A stretch of DNA of 64,000 nucleotides, taken from Brachybacterium sp042666875 (GTDB lineage Bacteria > Actinomycetota > Actinomycetes > Actinomycetales > Dermabacteraceae). This document shows, piece by piece, positions 26,037-36,387 of the stretch. How positions within the stretch are numbered: position 1 is the first letter of the stretch; each line of letters begins with the position of its first letter. The position numbers and the translations under genes are program-made. The stretch is taken from contig NZ_JBHTCX010000012.1 of assembly GCF_042666875.1 (NCBI RefSeq), positions 1-64,000 of the forward strand, given 5' to 3'. A model generated the notes under the pieces. That model saw only the letters and a program-made list of their open reading frames with translations. It was not told where the DNA came from and searched no databases.

Positions 26037-27446
26037 ATGGATCCGACACCGGTCCAGGAGACCGACTGGACCAGCTGGCTCGGCGACGGCGGGCTGATGG
26101 CGCTGGCCGTGGTCGCGGTGGGACTGCTGCTGTTCCTCGTCATCCGGTTCAAGCTGCACGCCTTCCTCGCCCTCATCGTGGTCTCCCTGCTGACCGCGCT
26201 GGTGGCGGGCGTACCTGCCCAGAACGTGGTGCCCACGCTGGTGAGCAGCTTCAGCGAGACGCTCGGCGAGGTCGCGCTGCTGGTCGCGATCGGCGCGATG
26301 CTCGGCGCCCTGGTGGAGACCTCAGGAGGTGCGCGCGCCCTCGCCGAGGCCATGATCCGGCTGTTCGGCGAGAGGCACGCCCCGTTCGCGCTCGGGGTGA
26401 CCTCGCTGTTCATCGGCTTCCCGATCTTCATGGACGCCGCGTTCGTGCTCATGATCCCGATCGTGTACGCCGTCGCCCGACGCTTGACGGGCAACGTCCT
26501 GGCCTTCGGTTTCCCCGTGGCCGCGGCCCTGTCGGTCATGCACGTCTACGTGCCCCCGCACCCCGGTCCGGTGGCCGCCTCCGGGTACGTCGATGCGGAG
26601 ATCGGCGTCGTCATGATCCTCGGGCTGCTGCTGGCCTTCCCGACCTGGTACGTCTCCGGTCACCTCTGGGGCAAGCACGTCGCCCGCAAGTACAACCTGC
26701 CGGTGCGGGACCTCTTCGGCACGGCCGACGAGGCCGAGCAGGTCGAGAACCCGCCGGCGCCGTGGCAGGTCGTCCTCGTCCTGGTCCTGCCCCTGGTCCT
26801 CATCCTGTTCAACACCGGCCTGAACACGCTGGCCGGCGCCGGCCTCATCGAGGGCGAGGCAGGATGGGTGCATGCCCTGCGCATGGTCGGGGAGACCCCG
26901 ATCGCGCTGCTCATCACCGCCCTGACCACGATCGTGCTGTTCGGCTTCCGCCGCGGCCGCTCGGGCACCGCCATCGAGACCACGGTGGACAGGGCGCTCG
27001 GCCCGATCTGCTCGGTCGTCCTGATCACCGGAGCCGGCGGGATGTTCGGCGGCGTGCTGGCGGCCACCGGCATCGGCAGCGCGATCGAGAACACCCTCGC
27101 GGCGGCAGGCATCCCGGTCATCTTCGCCGCCTACCTGATCGCGGTCGCGATGCGACTGGCACAGGGGTCTGCGACGGTCGCCCTGACCACCGCTGCGGCG
27201 CTGATCGCACCGGCCGTCCTCGCCTCCGGGGCCGGCACCGTGGAGCTCGCCTGCATCGTCATGGCGACGGCCGCCGGCTCCGTCTTCGCCGGCCATGTCA
27301 ACGACTCGGGCTTCTGGCTGGTGGGCCGCCTGCTCGGCATGGACGTGAAGACCACGCTGAAGACCTGGACGATCCAGCAGGCCATCGAGTCCGTCGTGGC
27401 GTTCACGATCGTGCTGGCGGTCTACGGGGTCGTGCAGCTGTTCTGA
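26037..27446 (+). CDS. GntP-family gluconate/sugar-acid permease
   Basis: A 469-residue transporter with about 12 membrane helices. Family features are the opening helix AVVAVGLLLFLVIRFKLHAFLALI, the loop SLFIGFPIFMDAAFVLMIP, HVYVPPHPGPVAAS and the C-terminal SGFWLVGRLLGM. Relatives take up gluconate, idonate or glycerate by proton symport. Start ATG 26037 has AAGGAGGG upstream. It neighbours two SDRs and a hydroxyacid dehydrogenase, supporting sugar-acid uptake. Confidence 0.92.
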   Translation: MDPTPVQETDWTSWLGDGGLMALAVVAVGLLLFLVIRFKLHAFLALIVVSLLTALVAGVPAQNVVPTLVSSFSETLGEVALLVAIGAMLGALVETSGGARALAEAMIRLFGERHAPFALGVTSLFIGFPIFMDAAFVLMIPIVYAVARRLTGNVLAFGFPVAAALSVMHVYVPPHPGPVAASGYVDAEIGVVMILGLLLAFPTWYVSGHLWGKHVARKYNLPVRDLFGTADEAEQVENPPAPWQVVLVLVLPLVLILFNTGLNTLAGAGLIEGEAGWVHALRMVGETPIALLITALTTIVLFGFRRGRSGTAIETTVDRALGPICSVVLITGAGGMFGGVLAATGIGSAIENTLAAAGIPVIFAAYLIAVAMRLAQGSATVALTTAAALIAPAVLASGAGTVELACIVMATAAGSVFAGHVNDSGFWLVGRLLGMDVKTTLKTWTIQQAIESVVAFTIVLAVYGVVQLF

Positions 27447-27470
27447 GGGCCCGCGGGATCGCTCCGGCGG

Positions 27471-28451
27471 TCAGCCTCGGCGGCCGGTGGCCTCGAGCAC
27501 CTCGGGATTGAGGATGTTCCGGGGCCGGCGGCCGCCCAGGACGTCGACGACGTTCTCGATCACACGGCGCTTCAGCTCGGTCTCGGACTCCTCGCTGTAC
27601 CAGGAGGCGTGCGGGGTGAGCACCGCGGTCGGGCACTCGCGCAGCGGACTGTCCGCCGGCAGCGGCTCGGTCTCGAACACGTCCAGCCCCGCCCCGCGCA
27701 GATGGCCGGAGCGCAGCGCATCGACCACGGCCATGGTGTCGACCACGCCGCCACGGCTGGTGTTGACCAGCAGCGTGCCGGCCTGCATCCGGGCGATGGC
27801 GGCGGCGTCGACCAGATGATGGGTGTGCTCGGTCAGCGGCACGTGCACACTGATCACGTCCGAACCGGACAGCACCGTCTCCTGCTCCATCACCGCGATG
27901 CCGTCCTCGGTGGTCGTGCCCGGCTCGCGCATCGGGTCGCAGCCGTGGACGGAGAAGCCCAGGGCGCGCGCCTTGCGGGCGGTGGCCGCGCCGATGCGCC
28001 CGAGGCCGATGACGCCGAAGCTGCGGCCGGCGATGCGGTGCAGCGGTTTGACGGGGGCCAGCGAGTACGTGCCCTCGCGGAGGTTCCGGTCCAGCTGCAC
28101 GACGCCTCGGGCCAGGGACACCGCCAGCGCGACGGCATGATCGGAGACGTCTTCGGTGCCGTAGTCCGGCACGTTGGACACGGCGACTCCGAGCGCGGTC
28201 GCCGCCGCGAGGTCGACGGTGTCCACGCCGACGCCGTACCTGCCGACGGCCCGGACCGTCGGCAGGGCCTCGAGCACCCGTCGGGTGATGGGGGCGTACT
28301 GCACCAGCAGGGCGTCGGCGCCCTGGGCCGCGGCGATCACCTCGTCCTCGGTGCCGGCCTGAGCCCGCACCAGCTCGGCGCCGGCGGCGTCGGCGACCGT
28401 CTGCTCCTCGGTCGTGCGCTCCTGGTCCAGATCGGTGATGACGATCTTCAT
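27471..28451 (-). CDS. D-isomer-specific 2-hydroxyacid dehydrogenase, CtBP-like
   Basis: A 326-residue NAD-dependent dehydrogenase. The nucleotide motif is GVIGLGRIGAATARKARAL. The catalytic set is Arg in NTSRGGVVD, Glu in VFETEPLP and His in LTPHASWYS. NVPDYGTEDVSDHAVAL is characteristic of the CtBP-like clade. Possible substrates are 2-keto sugar acids, glyoxylate or phosphoglycerate-like compounds. It lies tail to tail with gntP (24 bases). Minus-strand GAGGAGG precedes the ATG. Confidence 0.87.
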   Translation of the reverse strand: MKIVITDLDQERTTEEQTVADAAGAELVRAQAGTEDEVIAAAQGADALLVQYAPITRRVLEALPTVRAVGRYGVGVDTVDLAAATALGVAVSNVPDYGTEDVSDHAVALAVSLARGVVQLDRNLREGTYSLAPVKPLHRIAGRSFGVIGLGRIGAATARKARALGFSVHGCDPMREPGTTTEDGIAVMEQETVLSGSDVISVHVPLTEHTHHLVDAAAIARMQAGTLLVNTSRGGVVDTMAVVDALRSGHLRGAGLDVFETEPLPADSPLRECPTAVLTPHASWYSEESETELKRRVIENVVDVLGGRRPRNILNPEVLEATGRRG

Positions 28452-28466
28452 GCAGGTCCTCCTCGT

Positions 28467-28513
28467 CTCGGGTGCTCGGGTGCTCGGGTCCTCGGGTGCT
28501 CGGGTGCTCGGGG
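28467..28513 (-). repeat. 8-bp tandem repeat, about six copies
   Basis: CTCGGGTG repeats at 28467, 28475, 28483 (CTCGGGTC), 28491 and 28499, ending CTCGGGG at 28513. It fills the space between the treZ stop and the ribosome site of the hydroxyacid dehydrogenase. It lies in the untranslated leader of the latter. Confidence 0.85.
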
Positions 28514-28520
28514 ATGTCGA

Positions 28521-30311
28521 TCAGGCCGCGCCGCTGCGGAGCACCACGGCGCCGGGGCCGGCCAGGGAGATCCTGCCGTCGCCGTCGCGCGTGACCTCGC
28601 CGAACGCGGCGAGGACCTCCTTAGCGCGCGGTCCGGCGGTCAGCGGGCCGGTCCCGCGATGGGCGAGCACGCCCAGGTCTCCGCGGCGCAGCAGCACCGT
28701 CTCCTCGCCGAGGACGTCGACGTCGGTGCGGCGCAGGTCGGGATCGGTGAGGTCGGGGTGCCGGCGACGCAGCGCGATCAGGGTCCGGTACCACTGGAGC
28801 ATCCGGGCGTGCACGCCTCCGGCGCGCTCGTCCCAGCGCAGCATCGCGGCCTCGAAGGTGGAGCGATCCTGGGGATCGGGCACCTCGGCGTCCCAGCCCA
28901 TGGCGGCGAACTCCTCCGCGCGCCCCTGACTGACCAGCGGGCCGAGCTCGTCGTCATGGTCGGTGAAGTAGGTGAACGGGGTCGAGGCCGCCCACTCCTC
29001 GCCCTGGAACAGCATCGGGGTGCCCGGACCCAGCAGGATCAGGGCGATCGCGGCGGCGTGCTCACCGGCGGTCAGCGAGTGATGGATCCGGTCGCCGGCG
29101 GCGCGGTTGCCGATCTGATCGTGGTCCTGCAGGAAGGTCACGAAGGAATGGGCGTCGTAGGACGGCGAGCCGGGATCGACGGGATGACCCCACACCGTCC
29201 CGCGGAAGCTCGAGTACGTGCCGGTGTGCCGGAACACGCGGGCGAGGACCTTCGCCAGCACGTCGGCGGATCCGAAGTCGCCGTAGTAGCCCTGGCGCTC
29301 GCCGGAGATCCACGCGTGCACGCCGTGGTGGACGTCGTCGGCCCACTGCATGTCCATGCCGAGGCCACCGGCCGCGGTGGGCGTGACGGTGGTCGGATCA
29401 TTGCGGTCCGACTCCGCGATCAGGGTCAGCTCGCGACCGGTCTCGCTCTCCCAGACGGCGACGGCGTCGGCCAGCTCGGCCAGGAAGTGGCGTTCGGAGT
29501 CGTCGCGGAGCTCATGCACGGCATCGAGTCGCAGGCCGTCCAGGCCCAGGTCGACGAGCCACTGTCGTGCGCTGCCCAGCAGGAAATCGCGGACGTGGCG
29601 GGAGCCGGGCTGGTCGAGGTTGATCGCCTGGCCCCACGGGGTCTCGTGCTGGTCGGTGAAGTAGGGGCCGAACTGCCCCAGATAGTTGCCGGCGGGTCCG
29701 AGATGGTTGTGCACCACGTCCAGGATCACCGCGAGACCGCGCTCATGGGCGGCGTCGAGGAACCGCGCCAGGCCGGCGGGGCCGCCGTAGGCGGCGTGGA
29801 CCGCGTACAGCCCGACGCCGTCGTACCCCCAACCACGATCCCCGGGGAAGGTGGCCACCGGCATCAGCTCGACGGCGTCCACGCCGAGGTCGACGAGATC
29901 GTCGAGCCGCTGGATCGCGGAGTCGAATGTGCCTCCGTGCCCCTCGGGCCCCGCCGTGAAGGTCCCCACGTGCAGCTCGTAGAGCACGCGGCCGCGCAGA
30001 CTGCGGCCCGCCCAGCCGACGGATCCACCCAGCAGCCGGGGGTCGACCACCTCACTGTCGCTGTGGACGCCGTCGGGCTGGGAGAGCGACCGGGGATCGG
30101 GCAGCCAGCGCTCGTCATCATCGAGACGGAAGGCGTAGCGGGCTCCGGGGACGGCGGGGACGTCGTCGAGGGTGAACCAGCCGTCCCCGGCCGGACGCAT
30201 CGCGTGCTCGTTCCCGTCGATCCGGACGGTGACGGCATCGGCCGAGGGCGCCCACAGCTGGTAGCGGTCGTAGGCGCGCGGGGCCACCGGAGCAGGGACG
30301 GGGTCGTTCAT
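28521..30311 (-). CDS. treZ: Malto-oligosyltrehalose trehalohydrolase
   Basis: A 596-residue GH13 enzyme releasing trehalose from maltooligosyl trehalose made by TreY. An N-terminal CBM48-like region (YQLWAPSADAVTVRIDG) precedes the barrel. Barrel motifs are VILDVVHNHLGP, GLRLDAVHEL (nucleophile Asp), LIAESDRND (acid Glu) and FLQDHDQIGNRA. The length is normal. ATG 30311 overlaps the treY stop (ATGA), so both are made together. It is the last gene of the glgX-treY-treZ operon. Confidence 0.95.
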   Translation of the reverse strand: MNDPVPAPVAPRAYDRYQLWAPSADAVTVRIDGNEHAMRPAGDGWFTLDDVPAVPGARYAFRLDDDERWLPDPRSLSQPDGVHSDSEVVDPRLLGGSVGWAGRSLRGRVLYELHVGTFTAGPEGHGGTFDSAIQRLDDLVDLGVDAVELMPVATFPGDRGWGYDGVGLYAVHAAYGGPAGLARFLDAAHERGLAVILDVVHNHLGPAGNYLGQFGPYFTDQHETPWGQAINLDQPGSRHVRDFLLGSARQWLVDLGLDGLRLDAVHELRDDSERHFLAELADAVAVWESETGRELTLIAESDRNDPTTVTPTAAGGLGMDMQWADDVHHGVHAWISGERQGYYGDFGSADVLAKVLARVFRHTGTYSSFRGTVWGHPVDPGSPSYDAHSFVTFLQDHDQIGNRAAGDRIHHSLTAGEHAAAIALILLGPGTPMLFQGEEWAASTPFTYFTDHDDELGPLVSQGRAEEFAAMGWDAEVPDPQDRSTFEAAMLRWDERAGGVHARMLQWYRTLIALRRRHPDLTDPDLRRTDVDVLGEETVLLRRGDLGVLAHRGTGPLTAGPRAKEVLAAFGEVTRDGDGRISLAGPGAVVLRSGAA

Positions 30312-32890
30312 CGCGACTCCTGGGCAGGAGGGGACGGGTGGGACGGGGCGGATTCCGCGGCGCCGCACCGGACCAGCAGGGCGATCGGCGCGTCGGCCAG
30401 GAGCTCGTCCAGGGCGAGCCGCCCGCCGTCGAACTCCGCGCCGCCGAGGGTGTCGCGCCAGCGGCCGTCGGGCAGGGCTATCCAGGCATCGCCCCATCCG
30501 CCCCGCTGGGCGAGGCCGTGGGCGAGACGGGTGACGACGGTGACGACCTCGACGGGTCCCTCTCCGCGGGCCCGGCCGAAGGCGACGGCGTGGGCGGTGG
30601 TGGTGGGCAGCGGCCGGTAGGTGGCCTCACGCCCCTGGAACAGCTCCGGCCGCTCCCGGCGCAGGACGAGCGCGCGGTGGGTGAGCCACAGCTTCTCGTC
30701 CCCGATCCCGTCGGGTCCCGCGCCGTCAATCATCCGCGCCAGCCTTTCGGCGTGTCCGGCATGGTCGGCGGGTCGGCGGTTGTCGGGGTCCACGAGTGAG
30801 AGGTCGACGGTCTCGTTGCCCTGGTACACGTCGGGCACCCCGGGCATCGTCAGCTGGATCAGCTTCTGGCCCAGGATCGCGGTGCGCTGGACCGCCAGCG
30901 TGCGCCGGGTCCAGTCCGTCAGGATGCGGTCGACCTCGTCGTGCGCCAGCGCCGCCCGGCCCAGGTCCAGCACCTGCTGCTCGTACTCCGTGTCCTGGTC
31001 GGTCCAGGTGGTGTGGGTCTTGGCCTCGCGCATCGCCTTGACCAGGTACTCCTCGAGCCGCTCGGCGGTGATCCGGGGGGCGTCCGAGCCGGGCAGGTCC
31101 CAGCAGGCGGCGAGGGTCTGCCACAGCAGCAGCTCGATGGCGCCGTCGACCCGATCCCCGCGCACCTCGGCGGTGACCCGGTCGAGGTCCTGGACCACCA
31201 GCGCCCACTCCAGCGGCTGCTCGGTGAGCACGGCCAGGCGGGCGCGCACGTCCTCGCTGCGCTTGGTGTCGTGCGTGGACAGGGTGGTCATGGTGTCGGG
31301 CCAGGTGAGGACCATCGTCTGGGCGTGATCGTGGAGATCGTCGGGCTCGACGCCGATGTGCTCCGGATCCGAGCCCACCTCATTGACCGCCAGGAAGCGG
31401 GTGTAGCGGTAGAAGGCCGTGTCCTCGAACGCCTTGGCGTGCACGGGGCCGCAGGTCTGGGCGAAGCGGACGATCACCTCGGCGCGCGCCGGGCTCTCGG
31501 TGCGGCCCGCACTGCCGACCTCGTCCCCGCACACCAGGGCCACGACGGTCTCCAGGGTCGTCACCAGGTCCTCGTCGTCGCCGAGCTCGCGCTGAGCTCT
31601 CTCCGCCGCCTGCTCGATCACGGCGCGCTCGGAACCGGGGGCGGGTTCGCCGGGGACGATGTAGGCCCGGTACCGGTCCATGGCCGACAGCAGGGCCATG
31701 ACCGTCTTCTGGATGTTGCGCCGGGTGGTGTCCCGCAGCCGGATGTCCTCCTGGCAGATGGCGTAGATCAGGGAGGTCAGACGTTCGATCTCGGCCCAGA
31801 GACTGGTGGAGATGATGTGCTCGGTGGACTCCCGGGCGATCTCGGAGAACGGCCGCAGGTCACCGGTGCGGCGCTGCCAGAGGTGGGTCAGTCCCAGAGC
31901 GCCGTGCGGATCGTGGAAGAGGCCCCCGACCCTCCACAGGGCGTCATAGCCGGTGGTGCCGGCACAGGGGAAATCGCCGGGCAGGCGCTCCTCGCCCTCG
32001 AGGATCTTCTCCACCACGGTCCACGCCCCGCCGGTGGCGTCCTCGAGGTCGCGCAGATAGCCGCGAGGGTCGGTGAGGCCGTCGGGATGGTCGATCCGGT
32101 ACCCGTCGATGATCCCCTCGGCCTGCAGCCGCAGCAGCGTGGCGTGCGTCGCCTCGAACACGTGCGGCAGCTCCACGCGGACCGCCGCGAGGGTGTCGAC
32201 ATCGAAGAAGCGACGGTAGTTCAGCTCGTCGTCCGCGACCTTCCAGTAGGCCAGGCGGTACCACTGGCGTTCCAGCAGATCGGCCAGCCCCAGGTGCTCG
32301 GTGCCCTCGGCGACGGGCAGGACGTGATCGTAGTAGCGCACCACGGTCTCGGTGCTGGTCGTGCCGTCGGCCTGTGGGATCTCCTCCTCGCCCACGGTGA
32401 TCTCGTCGTCGGCCAGGACGGCGCCGATCGGGCGGCCCAGCACGGGTACCAGGATGGATCGCTCGGCCGACGGATCGAGGTCGAACCAGTCGGCGAACGG
32501 CGAGCGCGGGCCGTCGCGGAGCACTGACCACAGCGCACGGTTGTGCCAGATCGGGGTGGGGATCGCCATGTGGTTGGGCACCACGTCGACGATCATGCCC
32601 ATCCCGTGCGCATGGGCGGCGTCGGCGAGGCGACGCAGCGCGTCCTCGCCGCCGATCTCCGCGCTGATCCGCGAGTGGTCGACGACGTCGTACCCGTGGG
32701 TGGAGCCCGGCGCGGCCTGGAGGACGGGGGAGCAGAAGACGTGCCCGACGCCGAGCCGGGCCAGATAGGGCACCAGGGCAGCGGCGTCGTCGGCCGTGAA
32801 CCCCTCGTGCAGCTGGAGCCGATAGGTCGAGGTCGGGACAGCCGCCGCGCGGGCGCTGTCCGGGGGCGGAGTGGCGAGGTCGCTGGTCAC
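30308..32890 (-). CDS. treY: Malto-oligosyltrehalose synthase
   Basis: An 860-residue GH13 enzyme that turns the reducing-end alpha-1,4 bond of a maltodextrin into the alpha,alpha-1,1 bond of trehalose. It starts with the TreY hallmark STYRLQLHEGFTADDA. Further motifs are MIVDVVPNHMAI, GYRIDHPDGLTDP (nucleophile Asp), TVVEKILEGEE and LSTHDTKRSEDVRARL. The length of about 860 is above many TreY proteins (700-800). GTG 32890 has AAGGAGA upstream. It is separated from glgX by a 52-base spacer with a stable hairpin. Confidence 0.95.
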   Translation of the reverse strand: MTSDLATPPPDSARAAAVPTSTYRLQLHEGFTADDAAALVPYLARLGVGHVFCSPVLQAAPGSTHGYDVVDHSRISAEIGGEDALRRLADAAHAHGMGMIVDVVPNHMAIPTPIWHNRALWSVLRDGPRSPFADWFDLDPSAERSILVPVLGRPIGAVLADDEITVGEEEIPQADGTTSTETVVRYYDHVLPVAEGTEHLGLADLLERQWYRLAYWKVADDELNYRRFFDVDTLAAVRVELPHVFEATHATLLRLQAEGIIDGYRIDHPDGLTDPRGYLRDLEDATGGAWTVVEKILEGEERLPGDFPCAGTTGYDALWRVGGLFHDPHGALGLTHLWQRRTGDLRPFSEIARESTEHIISTSLWAEIERLTSLIYAICQEDIRLRDTTRRNIQKTVMALLSAMDRYRAYIVPGEPAPGSERAVIEQAAERAQRELGDDEDLVTTLETVVALVCGDEVGSAGRTESPARAEVIVRFAQTCGPVHAKAFEDTAFYRYTRFLAVNEVGSDPEHIGVEPDDLHDHAQTMVLTWPDTMTTLSTHDTKRSEDVRARLAVLTEQPLEWALVVQDLDRVTAEVRGDRVDGAIELLLWQTLAACWDLPGSDAPRITAERLEEYLVKAMREAKTHTTWTDQDTEYEQQVLDLGRAALAHDEVDRILTDWTRRTLAVQRTAILGQKLIQLTMPGVPDVYQGNETVDLSLVDPDNRRPADHAGHAERLARMIDGAGPDGIGDEKLWLTHRALVLRRERPELFQGREATYRPLPTTTAHAVAFGRARGEGPVEVVTVVTRLAHGLAQRGGWGDAWIALPDGRWRDTLGGAEFDGGRLALDELLADAPIALLVRCGAAESAPSHPSPPAQESR

Positions 32891-32915
32891 GGCGGGCTGC
32901 TCTCCTTATGGGGGC

Positions 32916-32938
32916 GGAGCCTCCGGCGCGGAGGCTCC
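32916..32938 (-). terminator. Hairpin between glgX and treY
   Basis: GGAGCCTCC (32916-32924) and GGAGGCTCC (32930-32938) form a perfect 9-bp stem with loop GGCGC, just after the glgX stop and before the treY ribosome site. No T run follows on the minus strand. It could be a partial terminator or a processing/stability element that sets the ratio of glgX to treY-treZ. Confidence 0.6.
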
Positions 32939-32942
32939 CGGA

Positions 32943-35108
<2,166 letters not shown>

Positions 35109-35120
35109 GGCTTCAGGGTA
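35109..35120 (-). promoter_or_regulatory. glgX-treYZ -10 box, leaderless spacing
   Basis: On the minus strand TACCCT (35120-35115) is followed by six bases and ATG 35108. It predicts a leaderless mRNA for the trehalose operon. Confidence 0.5.
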
Positions 35121-35263
35121 ACCGTGCCGCGCGATATCCAGTTCGGGTTCTCCGCCTGTCAGGCGCTCCGCCTACCGAGTGGCCGGGGCGGCAACCGGCC
35201 GGGCCGGCCTCCGGGTGCGACGGGGCAGGTCGCAGAGGTGGCGATCGACCACTGGAACGACGA

Positions 35264-35289
35264 CAGCCCCGGCCGACGGGCCGAGGCTG
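35264..35289 (-). terminator. Terminator hairpin for minus-strand tRNAs
   Basis: CAGCCCCGGCC (35264-35274) pairs with GGCCGAGGCTG (35279-35289) around the loop GACG: 11 bp with one G-U wobble. It lies 15 bases beyond the tRNA-Val 3' end. No T run is seen, as is common for actinobacterial hairpin terminators. Confidence 0.55.
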
Positions 35290-35303
35290 CACAGGTACTT
35301 CGG

Positions 35304-35378
35304 TGGTGGGCGATACTGGGTTCGAACCAGTGACCTCTTCCGTGTCAGGGAAGCGCGCTACCGCTGCGCCAATCGCCC
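35304..35378 (-). tRNA. tRNA-Val (GAC)
   Basis: Full cloverleaf on the minus strand. Acceptor GGGCGAT pairs with ATCGCCC. The anticodon stem CTTCC/GGAAG encloses CTGACAC (anticodon GAC). The T arm contains GGTTCGAACC. CCA is encoded. It is identical base for base to the plus-strand copy at 36194-36268. Confidence 0.95.
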
Positions 35379-35403
35379 ATACGCCCGAAGGCGCGAGGAG
35401 GAG

Positions 35404-35479
35404 TGGAGCGGACAACCGGACTCGAACCGGCGACCCTCACCTTGGCAAGGTGATGCTCTACCAACTGAGCTATGTCCGC
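35404..35479 (-). tRNA. tRNA-Gly (GCC)
   Basis: Minus-strand cloverleaf beginning GCGGACATAGCTCAGTTGG. The anticodon stem TCACC/GGTGA encloses TTGCCAA (anticodon GCC). T arm CGGTTCGAGTCCG. CCA is encoded. It is upstream of tRNA-Val(GAC) in the same direction, 25 bases apart. The tRNA body is identical to the plus-strand copy at 35961. Confidence 0.95.
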
Positions 35480-35862
35480 ACATCGGCTGAGCCGACGAGG
35501 GAACACGATATGCGGGTCCCGCCTCCTGGCGCAAATGCTGATGGCCTGCAGTGCCGGACGTCACGGTGCGAGGCGGAGTGTGGTCGCGAATCGGCTGCAG
35601 GGGTGGTCGCGAATCGGCTGTACCGGCTGCCGGCCGGCGCCGGAGCGTGCGGGCCCGTGCGGGAGTATGCGGGACTGTGCGGAAGGGAGTGTTGGAGCCG
35701 CTGAACGGCGGAGTGGTCGAGGTGGCCGGGGCGGCGCAGTTCGGCGAGAGTGCCGCCGGGCCGCCCTCAGGACGACATAGCTCACATCGCCGCAGGGCGA
35801 TTCGGCCCGCGAGGTTCGTGTAAGCTTCTGCGAGTCCACTCGAGAGGGTGGCCAGCACCTTC
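35480..35862. promoter_or_regulatory. Control region between divergent tRNA groups
   Basis: 383 bases without a gene. It must contain both tRNA promoters. TAAGCT at 35821-35826 is a candidate -10 for the plus-strand group. An exact 18-base direct repeat lies at 35580-35597 and 35603-35620, and a run of TGCGGG-like units spans about 35648-35683. Confidence 0.5.
35580..35620 (+). repeat. 18-bp exact direct repeat
   Basis: GTGGTCGCGAATCGGCTG occurs at 35580-35597 and 35603-35620, period 23, separated by CAGGG. Each copy includes TCGCGA, itself a palindrome. The two sites sit in the tRNA control region and could be paired protein-binding sites. Confidence 0.85.
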
Positions 35863-35934
35863 GGGCGATTGGCGCAGTGGTAGCGCGCTTCCTTCACACG
35901 GAAGAGGTCACTGGTTCGAACCCAGTATCGCCCA
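35863..35934 (+). tRNA. tRNA-Val (CAC)
   Basis: Cloverleaf with acceptor GGGCGAT/ATCGCCC and anticodon loop TTCACAC (anticodon CAC, reads GUG). It differs from the GAC isoacceptor at only three bases within the body: one in the D loop, position 32 and wobble position 34. CCA is not encoded (ACGG follows). First of the plus-strand group. Confidence 0.95.
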
Positions 35935-35960
35935 CGGCGCGATCTCCGGATCGTTGCATT

Positions 35961-36033
35961 GCGGACATAGCTCAGTTGGTAGAGCATCACCTTGCCAAGG
36001 TGAGGGTCGCCGGTTCGAGTCCGGTTGTCCGCT
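35961..36033 (+). tRNA. tRNA-Gly (GCC)
   Basis: Cloverleaf identical in body to the minus-strand tRNA-Gly. Anticodon loop TTGCCAA (GCC). CCA is not encoded (CCG follows the discriminator T), unlike its minus-strand twin. Confidence 0.95.
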
Positions 36034-36096
36034 CCGGGAGCGGCGCGCCCGACGCGAGTCGGGAGCGCCGTTTCGTATGATGCAGGAGCATTTCCC

Positions 36097-36170
36097 GGTG
36101 GGTTGGCCGAGAGGCGAGGCAACGGCCTGCAAAGCCGTGTACACGGGTTCGAATCCCGTACCCACCTCCA
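36097..36170 (+). tRNA. tRNA-Cys (GCA)
   Basis: Cloverleaf GGTGGGT/ACCCACC. The anticodon stem ACGGC/GCCGT encloses CTGCAAA (anticodon GCA). T arm CGGGTTCGAATCCCG. CCA is encoded. The Gly-Cys-Val order is common in Actinobacteria. Confidence 0.95.
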
Positions 36171-36193
36171 TCGGCGCTCCCGGGCGCCGGTAG

Positions 36194-36268
36194 GGGCGAT
36201 TGGCGCAGCGGTAGCGCGCTTCCCTGACACGGAAGAGGTCACTGGTTCGAACCCAGTATCGCCCACCA
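36194..36268 (+). tRNA. tRNA-Val (GAC)
   Basis: Cloverleaf with anticodon loop CTGACAC (GAC) and encoded CCA. Identical to the minus-strand copy, giving a 75-base inverted repeat about 0.8 kb apart. Last gene of the plus-strand tRNA group. Confidence 0.95.
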
Positions 36269-36271
36269 CCA

Positions 36272-36312
36272 CGAACGGCCCCGTCGTCCTCATCGGGCGG
36301 CGGGGCTGTTCG
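36272..36312 (+). terminator. Terminator hairpin after the tRNA group
   Basis: Bases 36272-36289 (CGAACGGCCCCGTCGTCC) pair with 36295-36312 (GGGCGGCGGGGCTGTTCG) around loop TCATC: an 18-bp stem with three G-U wobbles. It begins 4 bases after the CCA end of tRNA-Val. Confidence 0.7.
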
Positions 36313-36387
36313 CTGTGCGGAGCGTGATGGGCGACCTCGTGCCGCCCAGCGTCCCCGCCACACAACATGCCGCCCGCGCGTCGCGCC

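Noticed and set aside
27447..27470. Terminator between gntP and the hydroxyacid dehydrogenase
   Set aside because: The 24-base gap has no stem of useful length.
35863..36268. Integrated element at the tRNA genes
   Set aside because: No integrase gene or partial tRNA copy (attachment site) is present; all six tRNAs are complete.
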